Part shown: positions 1 through 11,724 of the stretch, in pieces
How the letters are laid out: every line of letters starts with the position of its first letter
Position numbering within the stretch: the first letter of the stretch is position 1
Source: Manihot esculenta
Lineage: Eukaryota > Streptophyta > Magnoliopsida > Malpighiales > Euphorbiaceae
Direction of reading: 5' to 3'
Length of the DNA: 64,000 nucleotides
NCBI RefSeq assembly: GCF_001659605.2
Contig: NC_035161.2
Location: 25,715,691-25,779,690 of the forward strand
Translations under genes and position numbers: made by a program
The notes under the pieces: model-generated
Databases searched by the model: none
The model's input: only the letters and a program-made list of their open reading frames with translations
What the model was told of the DNA's origin: nothing

Positions 1-295
1 TTTCAATAAACTTATATTTTATTTTTAATATTTTAATATTTAATTATAATTTAATTTCTATATTATTAAAATAATATATTATTATCTGATTATATTAATT
101 TTTTTTATTAAAATTAAATTAAAATTATTTAAATTTTTAAAATTAAAAAAAAAAATTAAATTAAAATTTTAAATTAATTAGTTTGATTTAAATCGAATAT
201 GATAAAAAAAGAATCCACTCGTTAACATCGGTATGTGTTATCTGGTTATCCCTCTCCTGATGAAATATGTCAATGGATGAAAAATTAACGCCGAT
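1..295. other. AT-rich intergenic sequence
   Basis: Very AT-rich sequence with homopolymer A and T runs. No open frame with recognisable similarity and no repeat ends were seen. It forms the 5' flank of the tRNA gene. Confidence 0.6.
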
Positions 296-367
296 GTCGT
301 TGTAGTATAGTGGTGAGTATACCCGCCTGTCACGCGGGTGACCCGGGTTCGATCCCCGGCAACGGCG
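296..367 (+). tRNA. tRNA-Asp(GUC): tRNA-Asp (anticodon GUC)
   Basis: A complete cloverleaf can be drawn. The 7-bp acceptor stem pairs GTCGTTG at 296-302 with CAACGGC at 360-366, with G367 as discriminator. The anticodon stem is CCCGC/GCGGG around a 7-nt loop, with anticodon GTC at 329-331. The T arm carries GGTTCGATCCC, which is also the internal B box of the RNA polymerase III promoter, and the A box lies in TAGTATAGTGG. T runs just after 370 fit a Pol III terminator. There is no intron. The gene decodes GAC and GAU (Asp) in cytosolic translation. All stems pair, so it looks functional. Confidence 0.97.
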
Positions 368-1286
368 AATTTTTCTTTTTTGAACAGTCTCAAGAGTCCT
401 TAAACGCCCAAATTAAAATTGTTTACATTAAAAAATAAGAGAGAAGTAAAGTGATTTTTATTGGTGGGTTTTTATATGACTACACATCATAATCAAATAT
501 AGAATCATTATTGTCTACCACAAACCCGAATAAGCCACCCCAGTTTTATAAACCTTCAAGCACTGCCCAAGCTCCCACATTCTTTTTACTACCATAGATA
601 ACATGAAAAAACAAATCCAAAAGAATAGGAGGAGAAAAGTAGAAAAATGAGGATAGGTGGATTAGTTTAGCAGCAAAATCAGACAAAAAAACCCAATTTT
701 GCATGTAAAATCAAAGAATCACACTCAACAGCCAACAGCATGGCTGTGTTTCAGTAGACAGCAAAATCATCTGAAACCTACATGTCTGTAATTACTTTTT
801 GTATTCAACAGCATGATTGATCATAACAATGGTTTAAGCACTGTTTATTAATTTTGGAGATGCATAATACTACTAATTACCACCTTATACCCATTAATTA
901 TAATACAAAAAAGTATAGGTTCCCCTATATATCCCCTCTCTGTCAACAATTGAATTGGGTATTTTTCTCTTTCTATCAACTTACAGTATGGACAGTATGT
1001 GTTTTCTATTGTATTCCTACTGGTAGAAATGAAACAACAAATCAAATTCTACATCTAAGGATTTTTTCATCTTGATATGCGGTCACCATTTTGGCTCTTG
1101 CTCCAGAACCATTCAGTTCAATGGAGCATGCTCTATTGAAGGCTGCACTAAGAACTTGCTCCAAAACTGGCAACCTAAGCCAAGACTTGAAGCAGTTGGG
1201 ATCCTTAAGTGAGATTTCAAAGATATTTCTTTCACTTGCTGTCCTTCCACGAGCGATTTTGCATGATGAAACAATCCGGTTTTAGT
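368..1286. other. Spacer and 3' flank of the DUF3527 gene
   Basis: No supported gene. The part nearest 1286 must include the 3' UTR of the minus-strand DUF3527 gene, but no unambiguous polyadenylation signal was pinned down. Short frames here have no recognisable family and no codon logic. Confidence 0.5.
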
Positions 1287-4137
1287 CTATACCCGAGCAA
1301 TCGGAGAAAAGGGAGGGTTAAGCACATAAGTCTGCTGGATCTCTTCCATCTTCTTGGAGGCGGCCTTCTTTTTTTCCTCCTCTGTGACTGTTTCAATTAA
1401 GAACTGCATTTCCTCTTCGATAAGTGCTTTCAGTGAACTTCCATGTGCCAACTGCTTGCTTCTTTCCTTCCCTATAGCATTGGAGGCTTCAATGCCATGC
1501 AATGCAGCAACACAAATGGAAAATGCTTGTAATGTTGATAGTTGTGCATGGAAATGAACTGCATATTGTCCTTCTTCAACTGCTCTCATGGTCAATGCTG
1601 GGATTTTCTGTTTTGTTCCCTGTACAGATTTCAGAATCTGAGTTACAACTGATGCAAGATTTTATCAACACCAAAATTTGACTGGTGGCCCATGCATTAA
1701 AGCAGCAAACAGAAAATTTTTTGACGGCCAGAGCCAGATCATATGGTACATATTTGAGATTGCAATTTCTTAGTCGAATGCCAGTTCAGGACTGTCAACC
1801 TTTCTTAAGAATATGCATGAGTGCCATTATCTAAATGCTCTATTAATATTTCGAAAGTTTCAAAATCTAAATGCTTAAACAGGCTCTAATTTTTCAGTTG
1901 GCTTCAATAGTTCGCACGAGAATGCTTACTGAAAAGAGATTTGATCATCTGAATTACTAGTAACTACAGCCAACCTTAACCTTGATTTATTATCAGTGAC
2001 CACAGTAACATGAGAATCCTGAAGATTTAACTTCCAGAACACAGTTACTGTAAAGGCACTGCATCACCCAAAGGCTTCAAAATTGTAATTTTCTTTGACA
2101 ACAAGAACTAAAAGAAAAGCATTGTGTTTGCAGGCAGGAGAAGCCTATTTCAGAATTTCATGTCATGCTTATGTGTGAGATCTATTGGTTAGAATCCTTG
2201 CTGTGGACCTAGCATTTGAATCTGAGTTCCTTGGATTATTTTCTCTAAGCCTGTGAGTGCCAACTCCACATTTATTGAACATATGGTGTTCCGAGCAAGA
2301 AGCTTACCTGAACAAAAAGTTCCAAAGGCTTCTGATAATCCATGAGTGGTTTATCTTCAGCACATCTGATACCAGGACTGCCAAAAACAGTAAGTGGACA
2401 GCTCATATCCCATCCACCACAATCACAGCCTCCACCAATTCTCCATCTATCAAGCAAAGAAGAAGGGCCCTGGCTTTCATCAATTGGCAAACTATGATTT
2501 CCTGTGGGAATTACCACATTCAACTTGTCTGGATTTTCTCTGTCCGTGAAGTCTTTTCTCCTTTGCCCAACTGTAGAGTGGTTGAGAAGATTTGAATGCA
2601 TTGTAACATTACTCCTATTACCCCTGTTACATTTCATGCTTTCTCTCTTCGCAAATGGGAGTTGAATGACAATAGCTGCAATTTCAAGGTCTGAATGTAA
2701 AAGTGCAGTCGGGTAAGGACTAGAAGAATCAGAGTTGTTGCTGTAAGACGCCCGTTGTGTTTGATGTTTGAATTTCATTGCATCAGAACCACTGTCCAAT
2801 TCATGAGTTGCACCACCATAGCCTGCTTTAGAACAATTGGGAGATTTAACAATATCAAGGGAATCTTGTGAACAAACACTTTGTCTCGCATGTGCAATGT
2901 CATATAATACAAATTCCATCACCATAGAATTGTCAACATCCCCACCATCGTTTAAGTCTGAGTTTAAATAGCAGGAAACTTGCATCTGTCCAACCATCAA
3001 GGACTCCTTGTTGCTATCAGTCAAACTCCAGCCACTGACATTGCTCTTCTTTCTATTGCAAATGGAGTGAAATGTGTACACCCAATTAACAGCATTATTT
3101 TCCTTCCGCGTCTTGGCCACAAAAACTTCTTCAGGGCAATCCAATGAGAACTTGAAATATGGCACCCCATGTTTATTCTCCAACTTGAGACAACCATGCA
3201 GGTGAACTGGTGAACATGCCACAGTTGAAAGATTGTGACCATTCCGGACAAGTGGAGAACCAATATCTGATTTCCCGATTGTATTTGCAAAGTCATGTGT
3301 CAAAGATTTCCTCGTAATTTGATTATTCCTCACATTTGATATCCCTGTAGTTTTGACATCACCATGTTCTGCTATATAACTCAAGGAACTCCTTAAAGAC
3401 TTGGATTTCATAAATGGATCAAACATCTTCTTGATGGGGCTAAACCGGGACTTTGAGCTGGCTCTAGAAGAGCAGCTACTTTCTGAAGGAGAAGGTGAAT
3501 GGGGCATTTCTAGCTTAGCAGAAAGCGACTTATGGAATGTCAGGGCCATGTCGTTTTCAAGCATATCATTAGCATCATTTACAGGACCAGCAACCTGCTC
3601 ACATCTGAAAGTTGGATTCTCAATTGAATCACATCTTACAGTTCCAGAAGATTGTTTTTCTCTCTTACCCAAATTTGGACAGATTTCAATGAAGCCTTCT
3701 GATGAGCATGGTTCTATGCAAGACTTCCTAACAGATGTTGGATTCAAGCTTGAGTTCACAGACAATTTTGGGGATCTCTTCTGTGTGTTCTCTTCATCTG
3801 AACAACACAAAGAATCAACAATGCTAAAGGAGAAAGTACTCTCATTATCTAGCGACAATTCAATTTTTCTCCTTCCCTCATTAACTCCCATATTCTTCAT
3901 TTTCCTCACCTCTGTTGAGTTTTGATAAACGGAACCTCGCTTCAACTCAACATTTCCTTCTAAACCAACAGTTCTAGTTGGAGTCTTACACGAGGAACTA
4001 CGATAGCGACGAAAACTTATCTCTGTGAAGCCTTGCTTTACTGTCAACAAACCATCTTTATGTGCAAGTTTGCTTTTCATGATTTTGTTTTCAGCATCTG
4101 AAAAATGTCGACATGGAAGAACAGTGTTAGGACTACT
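1287..4137 (-). CDS. DUF3527-family protein (5' coding exon missing)
   Basis: A plant-specific protein family of unknown function, recognised from its conserved C-terminal half. Two exons are clear. One is 2308-4137 (610 codons, acceptor TTGCAG before 4137, donor CAG|GTAAGC at 2307/2306). The other is 1287-1619 (acceptor TGTACAG before 1619). They are joined in phase 0 over a 688-bp intron (1620-2307). Family hallmarks include SPNTVLP at the start of the long exon, GFTEISFRRYRSSSCK, the Cys/Gly/Trp block GGGCDCGGWDMSCPLTVF, then FHAQLSTLQAFSICVAALH. The protein ends LNPPFSPIARV, as in relatives. No membrane segment is seen. The long exon starts on a splice acceptor, so an upstream exon should supply the initiator. 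I could not identify it; the first in-frame Met in the exon is at 4080. There are 720 residues in the visible part. Serine-rich central stretches suggest disorder. Confidence 0.87.
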
Positions 4138-5340
4138 CTGCAACAAGCAAAGATCAAAAAATATTAAGAGAATGATTATAACCATAAGCTAAGCAAAAAC
4201 TCAGCCATTTGCAATAAATGACATCAATATCTATTTAAATCCAAGAATCCCCAAATCGCGAAATCCAGATATGCCATAGTCCATTACAAAATCCTTAAAT
4301 GAAATCTATTATGGAGTTTCATTTGCTTGAAACACTATGTCAATGTCACCAGAGACAAACCCTAACAAGGAAAAAGGCAAATTCAATTTGTAGCCTAATA
4401 TGCCAAAATGGGAATTTTTCCTGAATACAACAAGAAGCAAATGAGAGTAAAAAGATACCTGCTTTTAGCTAGAAACACATAACTAACTGGTCTTATTAGA
4501 AGAAGAGTACAAAACAGAGATGAAGCTTAGTATACAGATCATAAGAGGTAGATACCAACTAAGAACATCTCAAAGCAACAACTCTCATTTTCAGACAGCA
4601 TAAGTGTTTAATAGTCCGATGCAAGAGCTGTCTCTAATATTCTATGTTGGGAGTATTGGTGCTGCAAAGCATGCTCTCCATCATTGATTCCAGAATTTGA
4701 ATCACAAAAACCACAAAAAAAAGGAAAAAAAACTGAGTTTGATCACCCATTGAGAAGTTTAAAGCAGCAAGGAATCCTATGATCTCTATAAACTCCCAAA
4801 AAAAAGGAGTAAGTAGAATGTGTAAAGGCTATATAAGTTATCAGCAGCAACTTTTTCTTCACTTACATTCCAAGCCAAAAGAAGAAGAAGAAAGCTCGAA
4901 AAAATGGCCATACCCCACTAGATCTCACATAGAAAAACCCCAGAAACTGCAAGTAGATGCCATCATATCCATCAATCTCTTCCACTGAAAGTCTCTTATG
5001 AAGTTATGAATCTATAAATAGAACCCAAAAAGAAGAAGAAGAAGAAGAAACCTGTCTTACAGAAGAGCAAGCAATGAGTAAAAGAGTACTTAAGAGTCTC
5101 AAAGAATCAAACAAAGTACAGGGTAAAGGCAAAAACCAACAAGAAGTGGACCAATAGCTAGCAGTAAAGCATAATAAACACAAAAAGTCAGTTAAGGGGA
5201 GAGAGAGAGAGAGAGAGAGACAGCATACCTTCGTTATGAATAGAAAAGAAAAGAGAGGAACAGTATTGATGGTGATCTCTCTCTCTCTCTCGCACATGAG
5301 AAAGAGCTGCAATGAGAGACATAGGACTGCTTAGCTTCTT
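4138..5340 (-). promoter_or_regulatory. 5' region of the DUF3527 gene: leader exons and introns, GA microsatellites
   Basis: Read on the minus strand, this stretch upstream of the long DUF3527 exon contains several good donor contexts (CGAAG|GTATGC near 5228, GACAG|GTTTCT near 5051, GCAG|GTATCT near 4459, and a GTAAGT near 4870). It also has a short GA/CT microsatellite (5200-5221) and a second at 5277-5293. This fits a spliced 5' UTR plus a short first coding exon, but I could not fix the exon structure. Short frames such as 5004-5312 are CT-rich leader sequence, not genes. Confidence 0.4.
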
Positions 5341-5414
5341 TCATGTTCATGTCCTAGTAAAGAATCCATTTTCTTGCAGTCACGATCTGCAGCTAATATT
5401 ATTATAAATTTTTG

Positions 5415-5745
5415 CAAAATTATTATTTAATTCGGATGGTATAAAAAATTAACAAATTACTCGTTTAAATTTAAAAAATGCATTAAAATATTATTAAAAT
5501 TTTAATCATTAAATACTTAAAATAAAATTAAAATATTCTAAATTAAATAAATTAATTAATTTATATTTTATAAAATTAAAAATCAACTAATAAATTTTTC
5601 TATTATAAATAAAATATTTACAGTTTCAAAGTAATAAATTTTTATACTATTTCAAATTATTTTATTATATTATTTAAAATTAAAAAATTAACGAACAAAT
5701 TTTCCATATAAAAAAGTTTAAATAATAAAATTTTTATTCACTTTT
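5415..5745. repeat. AT-rich MITE-like inverted repeat
   Basis: The left arm (AAAATTATTATTTAATTCGG, about 5415) and the reverse complement of the right arm (AAAATTTTATTATTTAAAC, about 5745) resemble each other. The interior has ATTAAAATATT blocks like those in the repeat at 7625-7983. There is no coding capacity. The boundaries are approximate and low complexity weakens the call. Confidence 0.35.
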
Positions 5746-6149
5746 ACAAAATGATTTCTGATAAGCAGATTCAGATAGAGGCACCATTATGAAAAGACCT
5801 ATACACCCATGTAAAACAGTAATCTTTATATTCATGGTGGGGATAGTTTTGGCAATCTGATAATGGGCAGAGTTTGGAGATTGAAATGAGGTGGGTGTCT
5901 GAATCACATGCACATACAAATTAGTATTAAGATATTGTTTTTGGAATAGCATTGTATTAAGACAGGATGATGCCTGCATTTAATTTTACTGTTCCCAATA
6001 ATTAAATTTTTAATTAAATATTAATTAATTTATTAGATTTCAGATTCCACCTTTTCCAATTTACTTTCCTCTCCTTAATCTTTTGAATTTATCAACTTAC
6101 TAGTTGACATAAATGTTCGACAAAAACTGAAAAGTTTATTGTATTGATT

Positions 6150-6553
6150 AGGGTGACTAGTATTCGGTTTAAATTGAAAAAATTGATTGAATAGAATTAA
6201 TTTAGAAATTCGATTTGATTTTTTATTTATTTTAATTTAGTTTAATTTTTAATTTTAAAAATTTCAGTTATTTCAATTCGGTTCGATTTTTATCAGAAAA
6301 AAATCAAAAAAATTAAACCGAATCGATCAGTGATCATAATATATTATTTTCAAGAGATTAAATTATATTAAGGTTAAAAAAATAAAAAAATTATTAAAAA
6401 TGAAAATCGATCAAATCGAACTGAATCAGATCAGTTTGGTTTGATTCAATTTTTTATCAAAATCAATTCGGTTCAGTTTTTAAAAATATTCAAATTTTAA
6501 TTTTCAATTTATTCGATTCGATTCAATTTTAAACTGCACTTATGAATGCTCGG
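6150..6553. repeat. MITE with GGGTGA/CATTCGGTT-type terminal inverted repeats
   Basis: The left end reads GGGTGACTAGTATTCGGTTT. The reverse complement of the right end reads GGCCGAGCATTCATAAGTGC, followed by matching GTTTAAAATTGAATCG-like sequence. The interior is built from repeated AATCGAACCGAAT/TTCGGTTCGATT words in both orientations. This is the familiar plant MITE style whose ends read GGGTGAGCATTCGGT. It is non-coding, and no clean target duplication was found. Confidence 0.5.
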
Positions 6554-7273
6554 CCATAGTATTAATATAGTTAAAAGAAAATAAAATTAAAGGGTACCAG
6601 TTCTTTATCTTATGAAGGGAACTAAAATCTAGAAATTGAAAAGTTGAATTTTCTCCTGAAATATGTTTAAAACTAGAATGATGAAAAAAATATTGAATGA
6701 GAATTTTTTTTTTTTATTATTAGTTTGTTTAACAGCTAATAGTAATAATAATAATAAGACTTAGTTGAGGGGGCAAATGTAAAATAAAGTGTTTATTTTG
6801 TTTTCCTTGAGAAAAACATTTTCTTACTAAATATATAACTTCTTTTTAAAAAATATATATATTTTTAAAAAAAAAAAAGAAAAAAGAAAAAACATGTTTA
6901 AAGCATATTTTGATTGTGTCAATTTCTTGAAGTTTGATAAACAATGATTTGATTTGAAGGGTGGTGAGTCCTAGCAATCATATAAGCATGGAAGTTTGGT
7001 AGGTCTCATATCATTACCAGCAGAGATATGAATGTAGGACTTGTTTAGTTGAAATATTTTATTTTATCTTATTTGTATAAAAAAAAATAGAGATTTTATT
7101 TAATATTGAATATCATAGCTTAAGAAATTACAAAATTTTAATTATTAACATTGATAATTTTCATTATTTTTATTTTTATAATTTCTTCTTAAAATCTCAT
7201 TAAAATTAAGATGACATATTATTCTCAAACTAACTATTTTTCATATATGAATGATATAGTTTTAAAAAAGAAT
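6554..7273. other. AT-rich intergenic sequence
   Basis: Contains homopolymer and AT microsatellite stretches (for example 6845-6890). I see no gene, no repeat ends and no clear regulatory signal. Confidence 0.5.
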
Positions 7274-7280
7274 TCCTAGT

Positions 7281-7379
7281 GTACTCCAAGACTTAACCTG
7301 GTAGAAAGTGCATCCTGTAGTCTTGAAAGGTCTAAGGTTCGACTCCCCAACCTCCTATTTTTTAAAAAAAAAAAAAAAA
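7281..7379 (+). mobile_element. tRNA-derived SINE, copy 1
   Basis: A body of about 100 bp with a Pol III A-box-like TTAACCTGGTAGAAAGTG and a B box AAGGTTCGACTCCCC about 40 bp downstream, then a short T run and a long A tail. It is flanked by the direct repeat TCCTAGT (7274-7280 and 7381-7387), a target-site duplication. It shares its layout and much of its sequence with the copy at 53063-53154, on the same strand. SINEs encode nothing and depend on LINE machinery. Confidence 0.75.
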
Positions 7380-7624
7380 CTCCTAGTAATTTGGTTAATA
7401 ATTAAATCTAAACTTTGTCATTATAAATTTTTTATTTTATATTATTTAGCAATAATAAATTAAAAAAAAAAGAAAAAGAAACTTAATATTTAAAAATATA
7501 TAAATAATTTTTTGAAAATAAAATTAAAATTCGAGTGATTTTATTGAAACTAACTTAAATTAAATGATAGAAAGGAGACAATCTTCAAAATGGAGTGAAA
7601 AACAAAGTATCCTATTCTATAAAA

Positions 7625-7983
7625 TTTAGAGAAAATTATTTTTAATCCTTGGAGAAATCTATTTGAATTTTTATTTTAAAAAAATTTATTAAAATATTTT
7701 TAATATTTTAAAAAATTTATTAATTAATTCATCTATTAATTTTAACTATTAAATATTATAAAAATTTTAAAATATCCCTAATATAATATTTTAAAAATAT
7801 AAGAGATTAACTAATAAATTTTTAAAATTATAGGAATTAAATAAAAAAATTTTAATGATAAAATTAATGAAATGATTAATTAGTATATTTTTTTAAAATA
7901 TTAAAAATATTTTAATATATTTTTTAAAATTAGTTAACAAATTTTTTTATATTATAAGGATCAAGTGGTAATTTTTTCTAAAA
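7625..7983. repeat. AT-rich MITE with long terminal inverted repeats
   Basis: The left end TTTAGAGAAAATTATTTTTA and the reverse complement of the right end TTTAGAAAAAATTACCACTT start an inverted repeat that can be followed for about 100 bases. Each arm carries ATCCTT followed by repeated TTAAAATATTTTTAATATTT words. Related blocks occur at 5415-5745 and 39090-39455. No coding capacity. Confidence 0.5.
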
Positions 7984-8472
7984 TTATTTCAGTTAATTAT
8001 AAATTTAATATTTTACAATTTGAAGATGCTTATTATTTTATCATGCAAAAAATAGTATAACTAGTTTTTAATTAGAATTTGATTTGAGAATTTTAATATT
8101 ATTAATTAAATATATATTTTATTTTATTAAATAAAAATTGCTGTTCAATGATGAGTCAATATGGAGGGTCCACATTGGTAATATTGAGGAATTGAGGGCG
8201 GATTGGTCAAAGGATAAAATGGTAATTAGAAATGAATGCATGTGATTGGTTTAGGCGGGAGGAAACCAAAACTGAACAGTCGGTCACATTAACCCATGGA
8301 CGTCGACATCTCCTTCTTAATTTATTTATTTATTTTATTTCATAAAATGTTTCCGCAATATTAGCAGGAATTTAAAACCAAAAATAAAAAAAGTAAATTT
8401 GGATTCTTTGTGTTTTCATGGATATATAATATATTATTTTAAAGATAATCATGTTTGAAAAAAATTGTATAG
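7984..8472. other. AT-rich intergenic sequence
   Basis: Nothing recognisable. A slightly less AT-rich patch lies at 8140-8310 but has no sustained frame. Confidence 0.5.
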
Positions 8473-8481
8473 TATATTACA

Positions 8482-8990
8482 GGTAAAAATTATTTCTTAG
8501 TCCCTGAGGTTTAACGTAATTAACACTTCTGTTCCTCTATTTTGGCGACCCAACATTTAAGTCCCTCACTTTCTCTTCCGTCCAAATTCGTAGTTCTTCC
8601 GTCTATTTAAACCTTTTGGTCAAAGAGTCAAAAGTGAGAGGTGATAATTTTTTCCAAAAATACATTTCTCTCAATGTGAAATTCCTATTTTTTTTTCTCT
8701 TTCATGTTTTCTCCGGTTGAAGAAGAAGAAGAAGAAGAAGTTACAGAAAAGGTAGGAAGAAGAAGAAGGAGAAGAAGAAGTTGCAGAAAGGGTAGGAAGA
8801 AGAAGAAGAAGAAGTTGGGTTTAGTGAGGGTTAATTTTGTCAATTCACGTGTCCCAAACGGCTATTTTGGACGGAAGGACTACGAGTTTGGATAGAAAAT
8901 AAAGTGAAGGACTTAAGTGTTGGGTCGCCAAAATAAAGGGACAGAGGTGTTAATTACGTTAAATCTCAGATACTAAAAAGTAATTTTCCC
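8482..8990. mobile_element. Mutator-type MITE with TIRs of about 120 bp
   Basis: The two ends are long inverted repeats: GGTAAAAATTATTTCTTAGT on the left and GGGAAAATTACTTTTTAGTA as the reverse complement of the right. They continue through TTAACGTAATTAACAC, TTTTGGCGACCCAACA and TTCGTAGT/TCGTAGTCCTTCCGTC motifs to about 8605 and 8868. The flanks TATATTACA (8473-8481) and TATATTATA (8991-8999) form a 9-bp target duplication with one mismatch, the Mutator signature. The interior is a GAA-rich stretch whose 63-codon frame is only Glu/Arg repeats and is not a gene. Confidence 0.75.
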
Positions 8991-9249
8991 TATATTATAT
9001 GATTATTAGTAATTAAATTTAATAGTTATTAATGTATGAGATCTAAGAATGACATTGAGCTTAAGAGTATATTTTGGTGAGTTTAATTTTCTTTTAACTT
9101 TTTAGTGCCGTGCAACAGCCGTTCTATATCTATATTTTTCTGTCACATTCATGTTGATAGTATGTATAGATATATTATATCTCTTTAGGTGGCTATTTAA
9201 TTCTATCCGTAGCATGGAACACAATTCTGGATATTATGGAGTCTGCACT

Positions 9250-10090
9250 TCTAAAAAGGATAGCGAATATTTGGTGCTAGAATCCTACGGGTAAATTCAC
9301 TTCCAGTCCGGTTTGTCTGAACAGCCCCTGAACTCGTAGAGGATATAAAACCACGTATTGAGCCCACCTGGAGCTTAGGCCCAGTTCTTCTAGTTTGGGC
9401 TTCATCAAGTCCGGACAAATTGAGTCCGACAGTCATCAAATACCCTTTTACCCACTCATTAATCATTTCATGATACATGAGGGGATAAATTTCAAGATCC
9501 CAATTATTACCATTCGGCTCTAGGAGGATTCTGTCAAAATGTCATTTCTCTGCCTTTTCTCATTTTAACTTTGTGTTTTTGCTCATTTTTTTTTATCTTT
9601 TGCGCTGTTTATACTATTTTGCTCATTCTTTTCCCTATAATCTTCAATTTCTCGACCCAAGATACGTCTTGCTCTTCTCATGGCTTCTACTAAGATTTCT
9701 GGGGTAGTAGGCATGACTTCTTCTGTTACCCCTTCTTCTTTCTTCCATTTTTTTCTCCCGAGACCTTACTGATACCTCGATCTTTAAGATTAAGACTCAT
9801 CTGCCTGATGAGCTTATTGTTCTTCCTAACCCACCATCGGCTGGCCTGATAGACGCTCAGTAGGGGCGTAATTTGGTCTTTTTTGTCAAGCAGCATGAAT
9901 TCAAGCTGACTTTCCCTTTTACCCCTTCTTCATTGAGATTTTTTGTTATTTTAGGGTGACTCCTTGAATGTTGTCTCCTAACTCTATCTTGTTCAGGTGT
10001 TTTTTCGAGTATATCTGCCTGTGTTGGGGTTTTGCCTCTTCTATCGAGTTATTTTATACCTTCTTCCATCTTATTAGGTCTAACCATGGA
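9250..10090 (+). pseudogene. Decayed retroelement remnant with gypsy-type putative transposase domain
   Basis: From an ATG at 9680 one frame runs MASTKISGVV... for about 60 codons to a stop. The next frames continue with LVFFVKQHEFKLTFPFTP, then a shifted frame PFFIEIFCYFRVTP, a stop, and MLSPNSILFRCFFEYICLCW. This order is typical of the N-terminal domain called putative transposase, gypsy type (PF04195), found in plant Gypsy-related elements. At least two frame breaks and in-frame stops show it is dead. The GC-richer 9250-9480 stretch may be leader or LTR of the same element. The boundaries are approximate. Confidence 0.5.
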
Positions 10091-11247
10091 TTAAATCAAT
10101 GGGATTTAATGAATGATAGAAGAAAATAAAATAAATAAATAAAAAGTTAAGAGAAAAAAAAAATAAAAAAATAAATAAAAATAGAACTCAAATTTCAAAT
10201 CAACAAAATCAAACTTAAAAAAAATTTAATATTTAACCATTTCTTAATTATTATTATTATTAAGAGTTTTCAATATAACTCTTTTATGATTATTATTATT
10301 ATTATTATTATTTGTAAATTGTCATATTTTAAATTTATGAAAATATTATTTATTTTACTATACCTATTTAAATTTCAATCAAAGGGTAAAAAGTTATGTT
10401 TGCATTATGAATATCGCTTTTCATGCTCAACATAATAGGTAGTTGTTTGAGGGTTATTTTTTTTTAAAATATAAATTACTGTTTAATTTATATGATTCGG
10501 TATGCGGAAATTAATTAGTTAATTTTTATATTTTTAAAATATAATAAATAATTATTGTGGTTTCGAAAATCAAACTAAAAGATTTTTTTATTAAATTTTA
10601 TTACGATTATTATTTATTTTTCTTTCATTTTTTATTGTATATGTTAATAGAAACCGTGCTAAAAAGTAACAAGAGACTTTTAGTTAAATTTTTAAAAATA
10701 TAGTGACTATTTAATATATTTTCAAAAACATATAGACTATTCAATTGGTTCGTTATAACATAAGGACCAAATCGTTAATTTTCTTTAAATATAAGTTTTT
10801 ATTATTTTATTAATATATTCTTACTTAATATATATTAAAAATAAAATTTATTAATCTTCAAACATAATTTAGCAATATGACGTATTTATGTTTCGATAAA
10901 ATGATAATTAAATAATACATTACAAGGGCAATAGGATTTAGGGTTAAATGTTTAGAAAATCTAAAACTTTGTGTTTTTATCAATTTTAGCCTAATTAAAA
11001 ATTTTTATATTAAAAAAGCCTACATCAAAATGTGGAGCTAAATTAGTTGATGGGAAAAATATACTCAGCAAAATGAATAATATTTTATATGCTCACTCCA
11101 CCTAATTTAACTATGGTTAATTTTTTATTTATAGAAAAAATCATAAAAAGTCTAACAAATTGAACCGAAGCATATCGATTCAATTCAAATTGGTTTCTCC
11201 CTTCATTCAGTTCAATTTGAATCGAATCAAATCAACCTTAGTAAAAT
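10091..11247. other. AT-rich intergenic sequence with short microsatellites
   Basis: Includes ATT trinucleotide runs (10250-10312). No gene or repeat boundary can be supported. Confidence 0.5.
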
Positions 11248-11724
11248 CTAATGAAAAAGTTTTAGGGGTGAAATAGGAGATAAAATTGGTAACAGTAAGT
11301 TGTTTAGTATAATTGGGTTACACAGTCGCTGAAACTGAGGATGGTATAAGTTCAATGGATAAAGGAAATGAAGATGATCATTTGAGTGAATATGAAGACT
11401 TGAAAGAAGGTGATTTAGAATCTTCATGTTCGTCTTTATTTTGTTGAATTGATCAATCAATTCTACATTTTCCAACTTGCTATTTGCTAAAAGATCATCA
11501 ACTCTGGCACCCCTTTCCAATGCTTCCTTCAACTGGATATAAACATTTCTCTCAGCCTTCATCTTCTTCTCAACCAGCATTGAATTCAAATCATCTATCT
11601 TCTTGAACAGATTATCACAGACAAAATTTTTGTGGGAAGGAATATCAAGGTCAATCCATTCAAAAAATCTACAGCTTTCTTCATTCTGTATTTTAAAATC
11701 TAACTCATAGTAAATTTGCCACAT
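11248..11724 (-). pseudogene. GRF-type zinc-finger protein fragment
   Basis: A 158-codon frame whose start shows ESCRFFEWID, the second half of a GRF zinc finger (final Cys and the FFxWxD block). A Lys/Glu-rich, probably coiled-coil tail follows, as is usual in small plant GRF proteins. A splice acceptor (TTTTAAAATACAG) sits directly before NEESCRFFEWID, so the visible piece would be the last exon. I found no first exon with the CxCG half upstream. It is either a two-exon gene with an unrecognised first exon or, more likely here among transposon debris, a fragment. GRF fingers bind nucleic acid; no further function can be assigned. Confidence 0.5.

Noticed and set aside
1091..1400. Plus-strand frames near the DUF3527 last exon
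   Set aside because: Overlap the 3' end of a better-supported minus-strand gene and show no recognisable domain.
3401..3925. 174-codon plus-strand frame opposite the DUF3527 exon
   Set aside because: Antisense shadow of a well-supported coding exon with no family resemblance of its own.
5004..5312. CT-rich 102-codon minus frame
   Set aside because: Simple-sequence leader of the DUF3527 gene; Ser/Leu runs come from the CT microsatellite.
8704..8895. Glu/Arg-rich 63-codon frame
   Set aside because: GAA microsatellite in the core of a MITE.
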